Of a stretch of 64,000 nt of DNA, positions 19,376-29,590 are shown one piece after another. The position numbers and the translations under genes are program-made. Source of the stretch: Rhodoblastus sp963703385 (lineage in GTDB: Bacteria; Pseudomonadota; Alphaproteobacteria; Rhizobiales; Beijerinckiaceae). Below the pieces are notes generated by a model that was not told the origin of the DNA, searched no databases, and was given only the letters and a program-made list of their open reading frames with translations. Positions within the stretch are counted from its first letter, which is position 1. The number at the start of each line of letters is the position of its first letter. The stretch is from the NCBI GenBank assembly GCA_963703385.1, contig OY969816.1:1488001-1552000 (forward strand). Reading direction: 5' to 3'.

Positions 19376-19837
19376 CTTCGCCTCCTCCTGCGCATGCCCT
19401 GCTGGACCCGACTTCCCCCGCCGCGGATCTTCGCCTCGCCGTGTCGAGTTGGCCGAGCGCGGATTTGGTGCGAAAGAACTGGGATTGATCATGCGCTCGG
19501 GCGCTCCGCCGGATACGAGGTTCGCCGACCAGCCGGTCGAAATGTCGCTGGTGATGTCCATGCCGACGCAAATCCAGGTGACGACCGGCTTTGTCCAGGC
19601 TGACGGCTTGAGGCCGGTGTCGCTGGCGCAAGGCGTCACACTAACATGATCGCGCGCCAAGCATACTTAAAAAAGTATCATATCTTCATTTGTTAATATT
19701 GAAACGCCATTATTTCTACATCGTCGAGCCTGGCGATGAAGTTTTCAATGCCGTCCTTGTTGGTGAGGCCTCTCGACGTCATCCCTGCGCCGGGAAAAGG
19801 ATCGAGCGGTGGCGACGGCGCATGCGGATGAGTCTCC
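19376..19837. other. Gene-free stretch upstream of the pentapeptide gene
   Basis: About 460 bases without a supported gene. It should hold the promoter for the pentapeptide gene. An AT-rich patch at 19660-19720 contains the small palindrome ATACTT-AAAA-AAGTAT. The right-hand part (from about 19780) may be decayed upstream sequence of the transposase remnant that follows. Confidence 0.45.
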
Positions 19838-20020
19838 ATGCACGGAAAGCGCAGCAAGATCTCAGGCGTGCTCGCAGGCCAGCGACTCGACAGCAAAGGA
19901 GTTGACGAAGGCGTTTGGCTCGTCAGCTTTATGAGCTGCGATCCCGGCTTCACCGATCTGGAGCAGAAAAGCTTGCAACCCCTCGACAACCCGTTCGGCC
20001 CGAGGTTGTCAGCCATGTCT
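19838..20020 (+). pseudogene. C-terminal remnant of an IS481-type transposase
   Basis: The plus frame reads LAGQRLDSKGVDEGVWLVSF, then DPGFTDLEQKSLQPLDNPFG and PRLSAMS. This matches what I know of the C-terminal end of IS481-family (integrase-type) transposases widespread in this order. Just upstream, TGC GGA TGA GTC TCC ATG aligns with the usual Cys-Gly-Arg-Ile-Cys run but has an in-frame stop. The catalytic core and terminal repeats are missing. It is therefore a decayed insertion-sequence fragment of about 60 codons. It lies 48 bases from tRNA-Gly. Confidence 0.7.
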
Positions 20021-20067
20021 CATGGACAATTTGTCACCTCTGTGTCCGGGTCGGACAAAGTTGCGAC

Positions 20068-20141
20068 TGGAGCGGGTGAAGGGAATCGAACCCTCGTATT
20101 CAGCTTGGAAGGCTGCTGCTCTACCATTGAGCTACACCCGC
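20068..20141 (-). tRNA. tRNA-Gly (anticodon TCC)
   Basis: On the minus strand the sequence folds as a full cloverleaf of 74 bases. The acceptor GCGGGTG pairs with CACCCGC, the D arm is GCTC...GAGC, the anticodon loop CTTCCAA carries TCC, and the T-loop is GGTTCGATTCCC-like. The 3' CCA is encoded. It decodes GGA (and probably GGG). Confidence 0.96.
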
Positions 20142-20207
20142 GCTCGACCTGCTTATGCCAATCGCCGCAACGCTTGGCAAGCCTTGCGATGGCGCCGCCG
20201 ATCATCT

Positions 20208-22049
20208 TCACTCCGCCTCCACGCCCAGAAAACCGCCGCTCTGGCGCCGCCAGAGCTGGGCATAAATGCCGTTGCGCGCCAGCAGCGCGTCGTGCCGGCC
20301 GTCCTCGACGATCCGGCCTTTGTCGATCACGATCAGCCGGTCCATGTGGGCGATGGTGGAGAGCCGGTGGGCGATCGCGAGGGTGGTGCGGCCTTCCATC
20401 AGCTGGGTCATTTCCTCCTGGATCGCCGCCTCGACCTCGCTGTCGAGCGCGCTGGTCGCCTCGTCCAGCACCAGGATCGGGGCGTCTTCGAGAATCACCC
20501 GGGCGATGGCGATGCGCTGGCGCTGCCCGCCGGACAGCTTGACCCCGCGCTCCCCGACCAGCGCCGAAAAGCCGGCGGCGCCGTCATGGTCATGCAGACT
20601 CTGGATGAAACCCTCGGCATGGGCGCGCCGCGCGGCGTCGAACATTTCCGCGTCGCTCGCCTCGGGACGCCCATAGCGGATGTTTTCGGCAATGGTCCGG
20701 TGCAACAAGGTGTTGTCCTGGGTCACCACCGCGATGTGGCGGCGCAGGCTCTGCTGCGTGACCTTCGAGATGTCCTGCCCATCGATCCGGATGTCGCCTG
20801 ATTCGAGGTCGTAGAAGCGGAGCAGCAGGTTGACCAGCGTGCTTTTTCCCGCGCCGCTGCGGCCGATGAGGCCAACCTTCTGGCCCGCCGGAATGACGAG
20901 GCTGAGCCGTTCGATCACGCCCCCTTCCCCCGGCTTGCGGCGTCGTCCGTAATGGAAGGCGATGTCGCGGAACTCGACCGTTCCGCCGCCGCGCCTGACC
21001 TCCAGCTCGACGGCGGCGGGGGCGTCCACCACGGTATAGGGCTGCGCGATCGTCTCCATGCATTCCTCGACCCGCGCCAGGGTCTCGAAAACCGACGTGA
21101 CCTCGTTGCGGATCCAGCCCGACATGTTCACGATCTGCCAGGCCATCGGCACGACCATCACCGCGACGCCGGAGGAAATCCGGCCCGCCTGCCATTGCGC
21201 CAGAGCCAGCGCCGGCGAGCCGATCAGCAGGCCCACGTTCAGCGCGGTATGGGTGACGCCCATCTGCCAGATCTTGTGCAGGGTGGCGCGGAAGCCGGCG
21301 CTGTGGCGTTCGAGCTCGGCGAGATTGGCGGCCATTTCCTCGTGTTCGCGGCCGAACAGCTTCACCAGCCCGATATTGGAGAAAATGTCGTTGACATGGC
21401 CGACCAGCGCCGTGTGCTGGCGGGCGTGGAAGAGCTGGAGCGCGCGCACGCGCGGCACGAAATAGACCAGCGAGGCGATGAAGGCCGCCAGCCAGATCGC
21501 GGTCGGCAGGGCCAGCCAGACGTCGAAGCGCATCATGGCGACGATCGAGGCGAAGATGAAAAAGCCGCAATACCAGATCGCGCTCATCGTGCTGCGCAGG
21601 GGGTCGCGCAGGGCCGCGCCGCCGTCCACCACCTTGTTGGCGATCCTCCCGGCGAAATCATTGGTGAAATAGGCCATGGAATGGCCGAGCGTATGGCTCG
21701 CGAGCTGGTAACGGATCAGATTGTTGAAACGCCCGGTATATTGGTGGTCGTAAAGCCACCACAACAGCGCCGTGCAGCCGCCCCAGCCGAACAGCACCGG
21801 AACGGCGATGCGCCACAGCCACGGGTGGCTCAGCACGTCGCGGGTCGTGGCCGAGGCGGAAATGTCGTTGACCAGCCAGCCGATCATCACCGGAATCATG
21901 GTCGCGCCGGCGGCGACGGAGGCTTCCAGTACGAGAAGAACCAGGAGAAACCCTTTGATCTGGCGCACGAAATGCCAGATGAACGGCCAAAGGCGCGCGG
22001 GAGGCGGCCCGTCGGGCGATCCTTCGAGCGAGATGATTTGCAACGACAT
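20208..22049 (-). CDS. ABC transporter, fused permease and ATPase (MsbA/exporter type)
   Basis: A half-size exporter of 613 residues. The N-terminal half has about six membrane helices (from FVRQIKGFLLVLLVLEASVA on). The C-terminal ATPase contains Walker A GLIGRSGAGKST, the Q-loop VVTQDNTLLHRTI, signature VKLSGGQRQRIAIARV, Walker B ILVLDEATSALD and the switch His in LAIAHRLSTI. The substrate is unknown; relatives export lipids, drugs or peptides. The ATG at 22049 (MSLQIISLEGSP) was chosen since the upstream in-frame extension is encoded by a tandem repeat and is low-complexity. It is a stand-alone gene next to tRNA-Gly. Confidence 0.9.
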   Translation of the reverse strand: MSLQIISLEGSPDGPPPARLWPFIWHFVRQIKGFLLVLLVLEASVAAGATMIPVMIGWLVNDISASATTRDVLSHPWLWRIAVPVLFGWGGCTALLWWLYDHQYTGRFNNLIRYQLASHTLGHSMAYFTNDFAGRIANKVVDGGAALRDPLRSTMSAIWYCGFFIFASIVAMMRFDVWLALPTAIWLAAFIASLVYFVPRVRALQLFHARQHTALVGHVNDIFSNIGLVKLFGREHEEMAANLAELERHSAGFRATLHKIWQMGVTHTALNVGLLIGSPALALAQWQAGRISSGVAVMVVPMAWQIVNMSGWIRNEVTSVFETLARVEECMETIAQPYTVVDAPAAVELEVRRGGGTVEFRDIAFHYGRRRKPGEGGVIERLSLVIPAGQKVGLIGRSGAGKSTLVNLLLRFYDLESGDIRIDGQDISKVTQQSLRRHIAVVTQDNTLLHRTIAENIRYGRPEASDAEMFDAARRAHAEGFIQSLHDHDGAAGFSALVGERGVKLSGGQRQRIAIARVILEDAPILVLDEATSALDSEVEAAIQEEMTQLMEGRTTLAIAHRLSTIAHMDRLIVIDKGRIVEDGRHDALLARNGIYAQLWRRQSGGFLGVEAE

Positions 22050-22128
22050 GGCTGTTCCCAAAACTTTCCGCCCCGCCCATAGCAGAAAGCGCTGGCCAAG
22101 ACGAAGGCGCCGCGCCGACAAGTTGAAT

Positions 22129-22158
22129 GGGCCCAGGTTTAACGGGCCCAGGTTTAAC
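22129..22158. repeat. Two perfect tandem copies of a 15-base unit
   Basis: GGGCCCAGGTTTAAC occurs at 22129-22143 and is repeated exactly at 22144-22158, followed by a partial GGGC. It lies about 80 bases upstream of the ABC exporter start and just before a small plus-strand gene, so it may vary in copy number within a promoter region. Confidence 0.8.
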
Positions 22159-22212
22159 GGGCGATGGACAGACGGCCTCCACCCCGCGCATAGTCGCGTC
22201 GGCGCGATCGGA

Positions 22213-22404
22213 ATGGATGTCTCCATGGACCAGACGATGCGAGTTCTCGCCCTTGTGGCGATTCTTCTTTACATCGCCCCGCGCGTTTTCGGCGATCGCG
22301 TCTCGGATGCGCAACGCCTCTGGCTATGGCGCGCGGCGTCGGCCGCGCTCGCCATCGGTCTGGCGATCGCTTTGTTCGAGACTTTCCTGTGGTTCAGGGG
22401 CTGA
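22213..22404 (+). CDS. Small membrane protein, hypothetical
   Basis: A 63-residue frame with two hydrophobic segments, MRVLALVAILLYIAPRVFG and ASAALAIGLAIALFETFLWF, separated by a charged loop DRVSDAQRLWLW. It has a start at 22213 (MDVSMDQTMRV) and alternative ATGs at 22225 and 22237. Composition is protein-like and the layout is that of an inner-membrane hairpin protein. No homologue is recognised. It is divergent from the ABC exporter. Confidence 0.5.
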   Translation: MDVSMDQTMRVLALVAILLYIAPRVFGDRVSDAQRLWLWRAASAALAIGLAIALFETFLWFRG

Positions 22405-22529
22405 ACCCTGCCTCGGTCTTCAACCTAAGGCCAAATATTGCAGCGCACAATTTTGTTGCAGCGCATTAACGGCTTGCATAGCATGCGCGCGCAAACCTGA
22501 GCCCAACCCATCCTCATGAAGGTGTTTCC

Positions 22530-22961
22530 ATGTCGAAGATCGACACCCTCCTCCCCGCCGAAATCACCCAGTTTTCCAGCGAAAATGTCCGCCAGGCCGC
22601 CGAAAAGGGCGTAGGCCAGGCGCGCGAGGCCTATGACAAGCTCAACGCCTCGGCCAAAGACGCCGCGGGCTCGTTCAACGCCAGCGCCATCGTCTTCGCC
22701 CGGGGCGTGTCCGAATTTAACGTCAAGGCTTTCGAGGCTTTTCGCGCCAATACCGGCGCGGCTTTCGACTTGCTGATCTCGCTCGCCGCGGTGAAGAGCC
22801 CGACCGAGATCGTCGCCCTGCAGGCCGATTTCGCGGAAAAGCAGCTCAAGGCCCTGAACCAGCAGGCCAATGACCTCACCGTCCTGGCGCGCAAGATCGC
22901 GACCGATTGCGTCGAGCCGATCAAGGGCCAATTGGAAAAGTCGTTCAAATCGGTCGGCTGA
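22530..22961 (+). CDS. Phasin family protein
   Basis: A 143-residue, almost wholly helical amphipathic protein typical of phasins, which coat polyhydroxyalkanoate granules. Landmarks are VRQAAEKGVGQAREAYDKLN, FNVKAFEAFRANTGAAFDLL and TEIVALQADFAEKQLKALNQ. Length matches the family. It stands alone, upstream of a small secreted-protein gene and the glycogen operon, so carbon-storage functions are near each other. No polymer synthase gene lies in the window. Confidence 0.9.
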   Translation: MSKIDTLLPAEITQFSSENVRQAAEKGVGQAREAYDKLNASAKDAAGSFNASAIVFARGVSEFNVKAFEAFRANTGAAFDLLISLAAVKSPTEIVALQADFAEKQLKALNQQANDLTVLARKIATDCVEPIKGQLEKSFKSVG

Positions 22962-23127
22962 GCGCGGCTTTTTCCGCTGCGCGCGATTGCGCAGAGCCAG
23001 CGACGGCGTCGCCACGAAATTTTAATCGGGCGGCGCCCTCCTTTTCGGCGCCATCGGGTGGTAACGTGCCCGCGCTTCAGCTTTCAGGCTTGCGGGAGCG
23101 GAGCGTGGCAGCGAAAAGGATTCGCCC

Positions 23128-23313
23128 ATGAAAAAACTGGTTCTTGGTTTCCTCGCCCTCGGAATGCTGACCGCCGAAATCCCGGCGGCCAACGCCGTGG
23201 TCTGCGCGCGGGGCGTCCATCGCGCAGGCTGCGTCGGTCCGCACGGCGCGGCGGTCGTCCATCGTCCGGCCGTACGTTGTTATTACCGCGCCGGCGTGCG
23301 CGTCTGCCGCTGA
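23128..23313 (+). CDS. Small secreted cysteine-rich protein, hypothetical
   Basis: A 61-residue product with a clear signal peptide (MKKLVLGFLALGMLTAEIPA, cleavage near ANAVVC). The mature part VCARGVHRAGCVGPHGAAVV followed by RCYYRAGVRVCR has four Cys and many basic residues. Small proteins of this kind are common in Hyphomicrobiales and are annotated as hypothetical. A terminator hairpin follows 25 bases downstream. Confidence 0.7.
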   Translation: MKKLVLGFLALGMLTAEIPAANAVVCARGVHRAGCVGPHGAAVVHRPAVRCYYRAGVRVCR

Positions 23314-23337
23314 GTCTTTGGCGGTTTACCAGCGTCG

Positions 23338-23366
23338 GGCGGCTCCGCGCGAGCGGAGCCGCCTTT
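23338..23366 (+). terminator. Rho-independent terminator
   Basis: An 11-base perfect stem, GGCGGCTCCGC and GCGGAGCCGCC, with loop GCGA is followed by a short TTT run. It lies just after the small secreted-protein gene and before glgP. Confidence 0.7.
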
Positions 23367-23484
23367 CGCATATTCGAACATTCTCCATCTTTAGTCGTGT
23401 TCGGCGATTGATCTTGGGCGCATCCCCCGTCTAAGCTGGCGAAGGTAAGGCGCGTGCGGCGCGCCGACAGACGGATCGCCCGAA

Positions 23485-26008
23485 ATGTACGAACTTGCCC
23501 CGCCGGCCTCCACCATTCCAGATCCGGCAACGGAAATCTGCGAACACCCTCGCGCCTTCGATCCGGCGCAACAGGTCGTGCAATTGCGCGAAGCGGTGCT
23601 CGAAAAGCTTTGCTATTCCGTCGGCAAGGACCGCAACACGGCGAGCGAGCGCGACTGGTTCGTCGCCGTGGCGCTGGCCACCCGCGACCGCATCGTCAAC
23701 GACTGGATGCGCTCGGTGCGGGCCGCCTATGAGGAAAACCGCCGCCGCGTCTATTATCTTTCGCTGGAGTTCCTGATCGGTCGCCTGCTGATCGACTCCC
23801 TGACCAATCTCGGCCTGGTCGAGCCGATGCGCGCGGCGCTTGCCGGCCTCGACATCGACCTCGACAAATTGCGGCAGGTCGAACCCGACGCCGCGCTCGG
23901 CAACGGCGGCCTGGGGCGCCTCGCCGCCTGTTTCATGGAGAGCATGGCGACGCTTTCCATCGCCGCCCACGGCTATGGCATCCGTTACGACAACGGCCTG
24001 TTCCGCCAGACCATCACCGAGGGCTGGCAGCACGAATATCCCGAGGACTGGCTGGATTTCGGCAATCCGTGGGAATTTCCCCGCCCCGAGGTCTGCTACA
24101 ATATCGGCTTCGGCGGCGACGTCGGCGCGACGGCGCGCGATCATGGCTCGCCCGCGCGGATCTGGCGCCCGGGCGAAACCGTGGTCGCGGTCGCCTATGA
24201 CATTCCGATCGTCGGCTGGAGCCGCGGCGAGAACAACAATTTCGTCAACACCTTGCGGCTGTGGTCGGCGCGCGCGCCGGACCCCCTGCGCCTCGACGCC
24301 TTCAACGCCGGCGATTATGTCGGCGCACTGGCCGATCAGGTGCATGCGGAATCCATCTCCAAAATCCTCTATCCCGCCGATTCCACGCCCGCCGGCCAGG
24401 AGCTGCGCCTCAAGCAGGAATATTTCTTCGCCTCGGCCTCGCTTCAGGATCTCATCCGCCGCCATCTCCAGCAGAACGGCGACATCGCCACGCTGCACGA
24501 AAAGGTCGCGATCCAGCTCAACGACACCCATCCGGCCATCGCCGTGGCCGAGCTGATGCGCCTGCTGGTGGACATCCACCTGCTGGACTGGGACCGCGCC
24601 TGGGAAATCACCCAGGCGACCTTCTCCTACACCAACCACACGCTCCTGCCCGAGGCGCTCGAAACCTGGCCCGCGCCGCTGATGGAGCGGCTCCTGCCGC
24701 GCCACATGCAGATCATCTATCTGATCAACGCCAAACATCTCGACCATTTGCGCGCCGAAGGCATGGACGATCCCGGCAAGCTCTCGGCTTTGTCGCTGAT
24801 CGACGAGTACGACGGCCGCAATGTCCGCATGGGCCATCTTGCCTTTCTTGGCTCGCACAAGGTCAATGGCGTGTCCGCGCTCCATACGGAACTGGTCAAG
24901 GAGACCGTGTTCCGCGAACTGCACGAGATTTTTCCCGACCGTATCGTCAACAAGACCAATGGAATCACCTTCCGGCGCTGGCTGATCGAGGCCAATCCGC
25001 ATCTGACGAAGCTGCTGACCGAAACCATCGGCAAGGATTTCTACGACCATCCCGACGCCCTCAAGGCGCTGGAGCCGTTGGCGACCGATCTCGATTTCCA
25101 GGCGCGCTATGCCGCCGCCCGGCTCGCCAACAAGACCGCGCTCGCCAGCCTCATTTCCGACCGAATGATGATCAAGGTCGATCCCAATGCGATTTTCGAC
25201 GTGCAGATCAAGCGCATCCACGAATACAAGCGCCAATTGCTGAATATTCTTCAGACGATCGCCCAGTATAACGAGATCCGCGCCTATCCCATGCGCGACT
25301 GCGTGCCACGGGTGAAGATCTTCGCCGGCAAGGCCGCCGCGAGCTATTACATGGCGAAGCTCATCATCAAGCTCGCCAACGACGTGGCGCGGGTCATCAA
25401 CAGCGACCCCACCGTGCGGGGACTGCTGAAGGTGGTGTTTCTGCCCAATTACAACGTCAGCATGGCCGAGGCGATCATCCCGGCCGCCGACCTTTCGGAG
25501 CAGATTTCGACCGCGGGCATGGAGGCTTCGGGCACCGGCAACATGAAAATGGCGCTCAACGGCGCGCTGACCATCGGCACGCTCGACGGCGCCAATGTCG
25601 AGATCAAGGAGCGCGTCGGAGACGACAATATGTTCATTTTCGGCCTCACCTCAGAGGAGGTCGCGGCGCGGCGCGCGCGCGGCATAGACGCGCGCGAGAC
25701 CATCAATCATTCGCCGATGCTGCGGGAGGTGCTGGAATCGATCGCAGGACGGCGCCTTCTCGCCCGACGACCGTCACCGCTACGCGCCGCTGGTCGATAT
25801 GCTGACCTATCACGATTATTTCCTCGTGACGGCTGATTTCGACTCCTACGTGTCGACGCAGATGAAGGTCGCGCGGCGCTGGCGCGACCGCAAATCCTGG
25901 TGGCGCTCCGCCATCCTCAACACCGCCCGCACCGGCTGGTTCTCCTCCGACCGCACGATCGCGGAATATGCCGAGGATATCTGGAACGTTCCGGTTCGCA
26001 CCTCATGA
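23485..26008 (+). CDS. glgP: Glycogen phosphorylase, frameshifted near the C-terminus
   Basis: PLP-dependent enzyme releasing glucose-1-phosphate from glycogen. The frame starts MYELAPPASTIPDP at 23485. Conserved parts include EPDAALGNGGLGRLAACFME, DTHPAIAVAELMRLL, IHEYKRQLLN and the PLP-Lys motif EASGTGNMKMALNGALTIG. The frame breaks near 25746: after VLESIA the downstream part DGAFSPDDRHRYAPLVDML is one frame over. The total is 841 codons plus one base, so a one-base insertion is implied. The repaired stop overlaps the glgB start (ATGA). First gene of glgP-glgB-glgC-glgA-glgX/malQ. Confidence 0.93.
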
Positions 26009-28219
26009 CGCCGCAAATGAATCGGGCGAGCGAGGCCGACGTCGCAAGAATCGTCGCCGGCCGCCATCCCAACCCTTTCGCCGTGCTCGGGCCACACGAA
26101 GGCGCCGGCGGCGTGACGGTGCGCGCCTTCGCGCCGGGCGCCAAGACCCTGTTCGCCCATTTCGGCGACGGCGAACGCTTCGCCCTCGAAGCGCGCGGCG
26201 CGAACGGCTTTTTCGAGGGCTTCTGCCTCGGCAAGCCGGCCTTCGCGGCCTATCGTCTCGCCGCCGAAAACCAGGGCGGCTCCTGGGAATGGGACGACCC
26301 CTACCGATACGGGCCGATCCTCGGCGAAATGGACGACCATCTGCTGGTCGAGGGCGCCCATCTTCGAGCTGTACCGCCGGCTCGGCGCCCATGTGCTGAC
26401 CCATCAGGGCGTCGAGGGCGTGCATTTCTCGGTCTGGGCGCCTCACGCGAGCCGGGTCTCCGTGGTCGGCGACTTCAACGGCTGGGACGGCCGCCGCCAT
26501 CCCATGCGCAAGCGCGTGGACAGCGGGCTGTGGGAAATCTTCATCCCTGACTTGCGCGCCGGCGCGCTCTACAAATATGAAATTCTCTCGGCCTCCGGCG
26601 ACCTCATGCCGCTCAAGGCCGATCCTTTTGGCCAGCAGGCGCAGTTGCGGCCGATGTCGGCCTCGGCCGTGCCGCGCACGGAAAAATTCGCCTGGAGCGA
26701 CGCCGACTACCTCGCCGCGCGGGCGCAGAAAGACCCGCGCCGCGCGCCGATGTCGATCTACGAGGTCCACCTCGGCTCATGGCGACGGGGTGAAAACGAC
26801 CGCTTCCTGACCTATGACGAACTGGCCGACAGCCTGATCCCCTACACCCGCGACCAGGGCTTCACGCATCTCGAACTGCTCCCTGTTTCCGAACATCCGC
26901 TCGACGCCTCCTGGGGCTATCAGCCGATCGGCCTGTTCGCGCCGTCATCGCGGTTCGGCGACCCCGAGGGCTTCAAGCGTTTCGTCGATCGCGCCCACGC
27001 GCAAGGGCTCGGCGTGATCCTCGACTGGGTGCCGGCCCATTTCCCGACCGACGAACATGGCCTCGCCTGGTTCGACGGCGAGCCGCTCTATGAACACGCC
27101 GATCCGCGCCGCGGCTTCCACCCCGACTGGAACACCGCGATCTACGATTTCGGCCGCCGCGAGGTCGCCAATTTCCTCGCCGTGAACGCGCTTTACTGGT
27201 TCGAGCACTTCCACATCGACGGGCTGCGCGTCGACGCCGTGGCCTCGATGCTCTATCTCGATTATTCCCGCCGCGAGGGCGAATGGTCGCCGAACCAATA
27301 TGGCGGCAATGAAAATCTCGAAGCCATCGCCTTCCTGCAAAGGGTCAACAGCCTCGTCTACGAGCGCTATCCCGGCGCGCTGATGATCGCGGAGGAATCG
27401 ACCGCCTGGCCGGGCGTGTCCCACCCCGTCCACGCCGGGGGGCTGGGCTTCGGCTTCAAGTGGAACATGGGCTGGATGAACGACAGCCTGCGCTATATTT
27501 CGCAGGATCCGGTCTATCGCCGCTGGAGCCACAACCAGCTCACTTTCGGCCTGCTCTACGCTTTTAGCGAAAATTTCGTCCTGCCGATTTCCCACGACGA
27601 AGTCGTGCATGGCAAAGGCTCGGTCATCGGCAAGATGCCCGGCGATGAATGGCGGAAATTCGCCAACGCCCGCGCCTATTACGCCTTCATGTGGGCGCAA
27701 CCTGGCAAGAAGCTGCTGTTCATGGGCCAGGACTTCGGCCAGACCGCGGAATGGAGCGAGGTCTATTCGCTCGACTGGCATCTGTTGCAATATTGGCCCC
27801 ACGCCGGCCTGAGCCGTCTGGTGCGCGACCTCAACCATCTTTACCGGACGCACTCGGCGCTGCACGCCCGCGACTGCGAGGCCGAGGGTTTCGAATGGCT
27901 GGTGGCGGACGATTCCGACAATTCCGTCTTCGCCTGGCTGCGTCGCGGCGGGCCGGAAGATCCGCCCATCGCCATCGTGGTCAATTTCACCCCGGTTCCC
28001 CGCGCCGATTATCGCCTTCCCCTGCCCGCGCCCGGCCGCTGGCGCGAAATCCTCAACACCAATTCCCACGTTTACGGCGGCTCGGACCTCGGCAACTTTG
28101 GCGAGGTTCACGCGCATCCCGAACCCTGGGGCGGACGGCTGGCCTCGGCCCGGATCACGATTCCGCCGCTCGCCGCGCTCTATTTCGTGCTGGAACCGGA
28201 AAGCACTCGGGAGGTTTGA
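26005..28219 (+). CDS. glgB: 1,4-alpha-glucan branching enzyme, frameshifted in the N-terminal part
   Basis: Introduces alpha-1,6 branches into glycogen. The repaired product is about 738 residues, normal for the family. It has an N-terminal domain with HPNPFAVLGPHEG, a second CBM48-type domain with SVWAPHASRVSVVGDFNGWD, and the GH13 catalytic core. Catalytic residues are visible in HIDGLRVDAVASM (Asp), IAEESTAWPGVS (Glu) and LPISHDEVVHGKG (Asp). The frame breaks near 26358: dropping one C restores LLVEGAIFELYRRLGAHVLT. The length is one base over a multiple of three, in agreement. Start ATG at 26005 overlaps glgP by 4 bases. Confidence 0.93.
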
Positions 28220-28297
28220 TACAGAATGAGGCGGGCGCGAACGGCCCCGCTTATGTTAAAAAAAACGCGCTCCAAGCGGCGCTGGAGGAACCGCCCG

Positions 28298-29590
28298 ATG
28301 ACGAAATCATTCAACGTTCCGCTTTCCAAATCCCCAACCCATGGCGCGCCGCTCGCCCGTCACGCCCTGGCCTATGTGCTGGCCGGCGGACGCGGCTCGC
28401 GCCTGATGGAGCTGACCGACCGCCGCGCCAAGCCCGCCGTGTATTTTGGCGGCAAGGCGCGCATCATCGATTTCGCTTTGTCCAACGCTCTCAATTCGGG
28501 CATCCGCCGCATCGCGGTCGCCACCCAATACAAGGCCCACAGCCTGATCCGCCATCTCCAGCGCGCCTGGACTTTCCTGCGTCCCGAGCGCAACGAGAGC
28601 TTCGACCTGCTCCCCGCCTCGCAGCGCATTTCCGAAAATATGTGGTATGTCGGCACCGCCGACGCGGTCTATCAGAACGCCGACATCATCCTCGACTACG
28701 ACCCGAGATTCGTCATCATCCTCGCCGGCGACCACATCTACAAAATGGACTACGAGCGCATGCTCCAGCAGCATGTCGACCAGGGCGCGGATGTCACCGT
28801 CGGCTGTCTGGAGGTCACGCCAGAGGAGGCGACGGCTTTCGGCGTGATGGGCGTGGACAAGACCAACCGCATCATCAGCTTTCTGGAAAAGCCCAAGGAC
28901 CCGCCGCACATGCCCGGCAAGCCCGGCCGCTGCCTCGCCAGCATGGGCATTTACGTGTTCGAGACGAAATTCCTGTTCGACCTGTTGCGCGAGGACGCCG
29001 CCAACCCCAATTCCAGCCACGATTTCGGCCATGACCTGATCCCCCATATCGTCAAGCACGGCAAGGCGGTGGCGCATCCGTTCTCGGCGTCCTGCGTGCG
29101 CTCGACCCAGGAAATCAGGCCCTATTGGCGCGATGTCGGCACGGTGGACGCCTATTGGGCGGCCAATATCGACCTGACCGGAATCGAGCCGGAACTGGAC
29201 CTGTTCGACACCAATTGGCCGATCTGGACCTATGTCGAGCTGACGGCGCCGGCCAAATTCGTCCATGATTTGGAAGGGCGTCGCGGCCAGGCCTTTTCGT
29301 CGCTGGTTTCCGGCGGCTGCATCGTCTCGGGCGGCACCCTGCGCAATTCCCTGCTGTTCAGCCGGGTGCGGGTCAATTCCTACGCCCAGGTCGATCATGC
29401 CGTGATCCTGCCCGATGTGGACGTCGGACGCTCGGCCCGGCTCAACAAGGTTGTCATCGATCACGGCGTGCGCATCCCGCCGGGTCTGGTCATCGGCGAA
29501 GAGCCCGAACTCGACGCCACCCGCTTCCGCCGCTCCCCCGGCGGCGTCTGTCTCGTCACCCAGTCGATGATCGATCGTCTGTCCTTATGA
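28298..29590 (+). CDS. glgC: Glucose-1-phosphate adenylyltransferase
   Basis: Makes ADP-glucose from ATP and glucose-1-phosphate, the committed step of glycogen synthesis. The 430-residue protein has the nucleotide-binding YVLAGGRGSRLMELTDRRAK, PAVYFGGKARIIDFALSNAL and GDHIYKMDYERML, a substrate region FLEKPKDPP, and a C-terminal left-handed beta-helix (from about residue 320, SGGCIVSGGTLRNS). The ATG at 28298 (MTKSFNVPLSKSP) is favoured by a GGAGG 9 bases upstream; an in-frame ATG-type start further upstream has an arginine-rich unlikely leader. It overlaps glgA by 4 bases. Confidence 0.95.
   Translation: MTKSFNVPLSKSPTHGAPLARHALAYVLAGGRGSRLMELTDRRAKPAVYFGGKARIIDFALSNALNSGIRRIAVATQYKAHSLIRHLQRAWTFLRPERNESFDLLPASQRISENMWYVGTADAVYQNADIILDYDPRFVIILAGDHIYKMDYERMLQQHVDQGADVTVGCLEVTPEEATAFGVMGVDKTNRIISFLEKPKDPPHMPGKPGRCLASMGIYVFETKFLFDLLREDAANPNSSHDFGHDLIPHIVKHGKAVAHPFSASCVRSTQEIRPYWRDVGTVDAYWAANIDLTGIEPELDLFDTNWPIWTYVELTAPAKFVHDLEGRRGQAFSSLVSGGCIVSGGTLRNSLLFSRVRVNSYAQVDHAVILPDVDVGRSARLNKVVIDHGVRIPPGLVIGEEPELDATRFRRSPGGVCLVTQSMIDRLSL

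Noticed and set aside
19376..19660. N-terminal extension of the pentapeptide-repeat protein
   Set aside because: The GTG at 19375 with AGGAGG and an adjacent signal sequence is a far better start.
20020..20211. Small minus-strand frame over tRNA-Gly
   Set aside because: It reads through the tRNA (SSMVEQQPSKLNTRVRFPSP), a well-known artefact of frames across tRNA genes.
22129..22158. CRISPR-like short repeats
   Set aside because: There are only two tandem copies with no spacers. No CRISPR array or cas gene was seen anywhere in the window.
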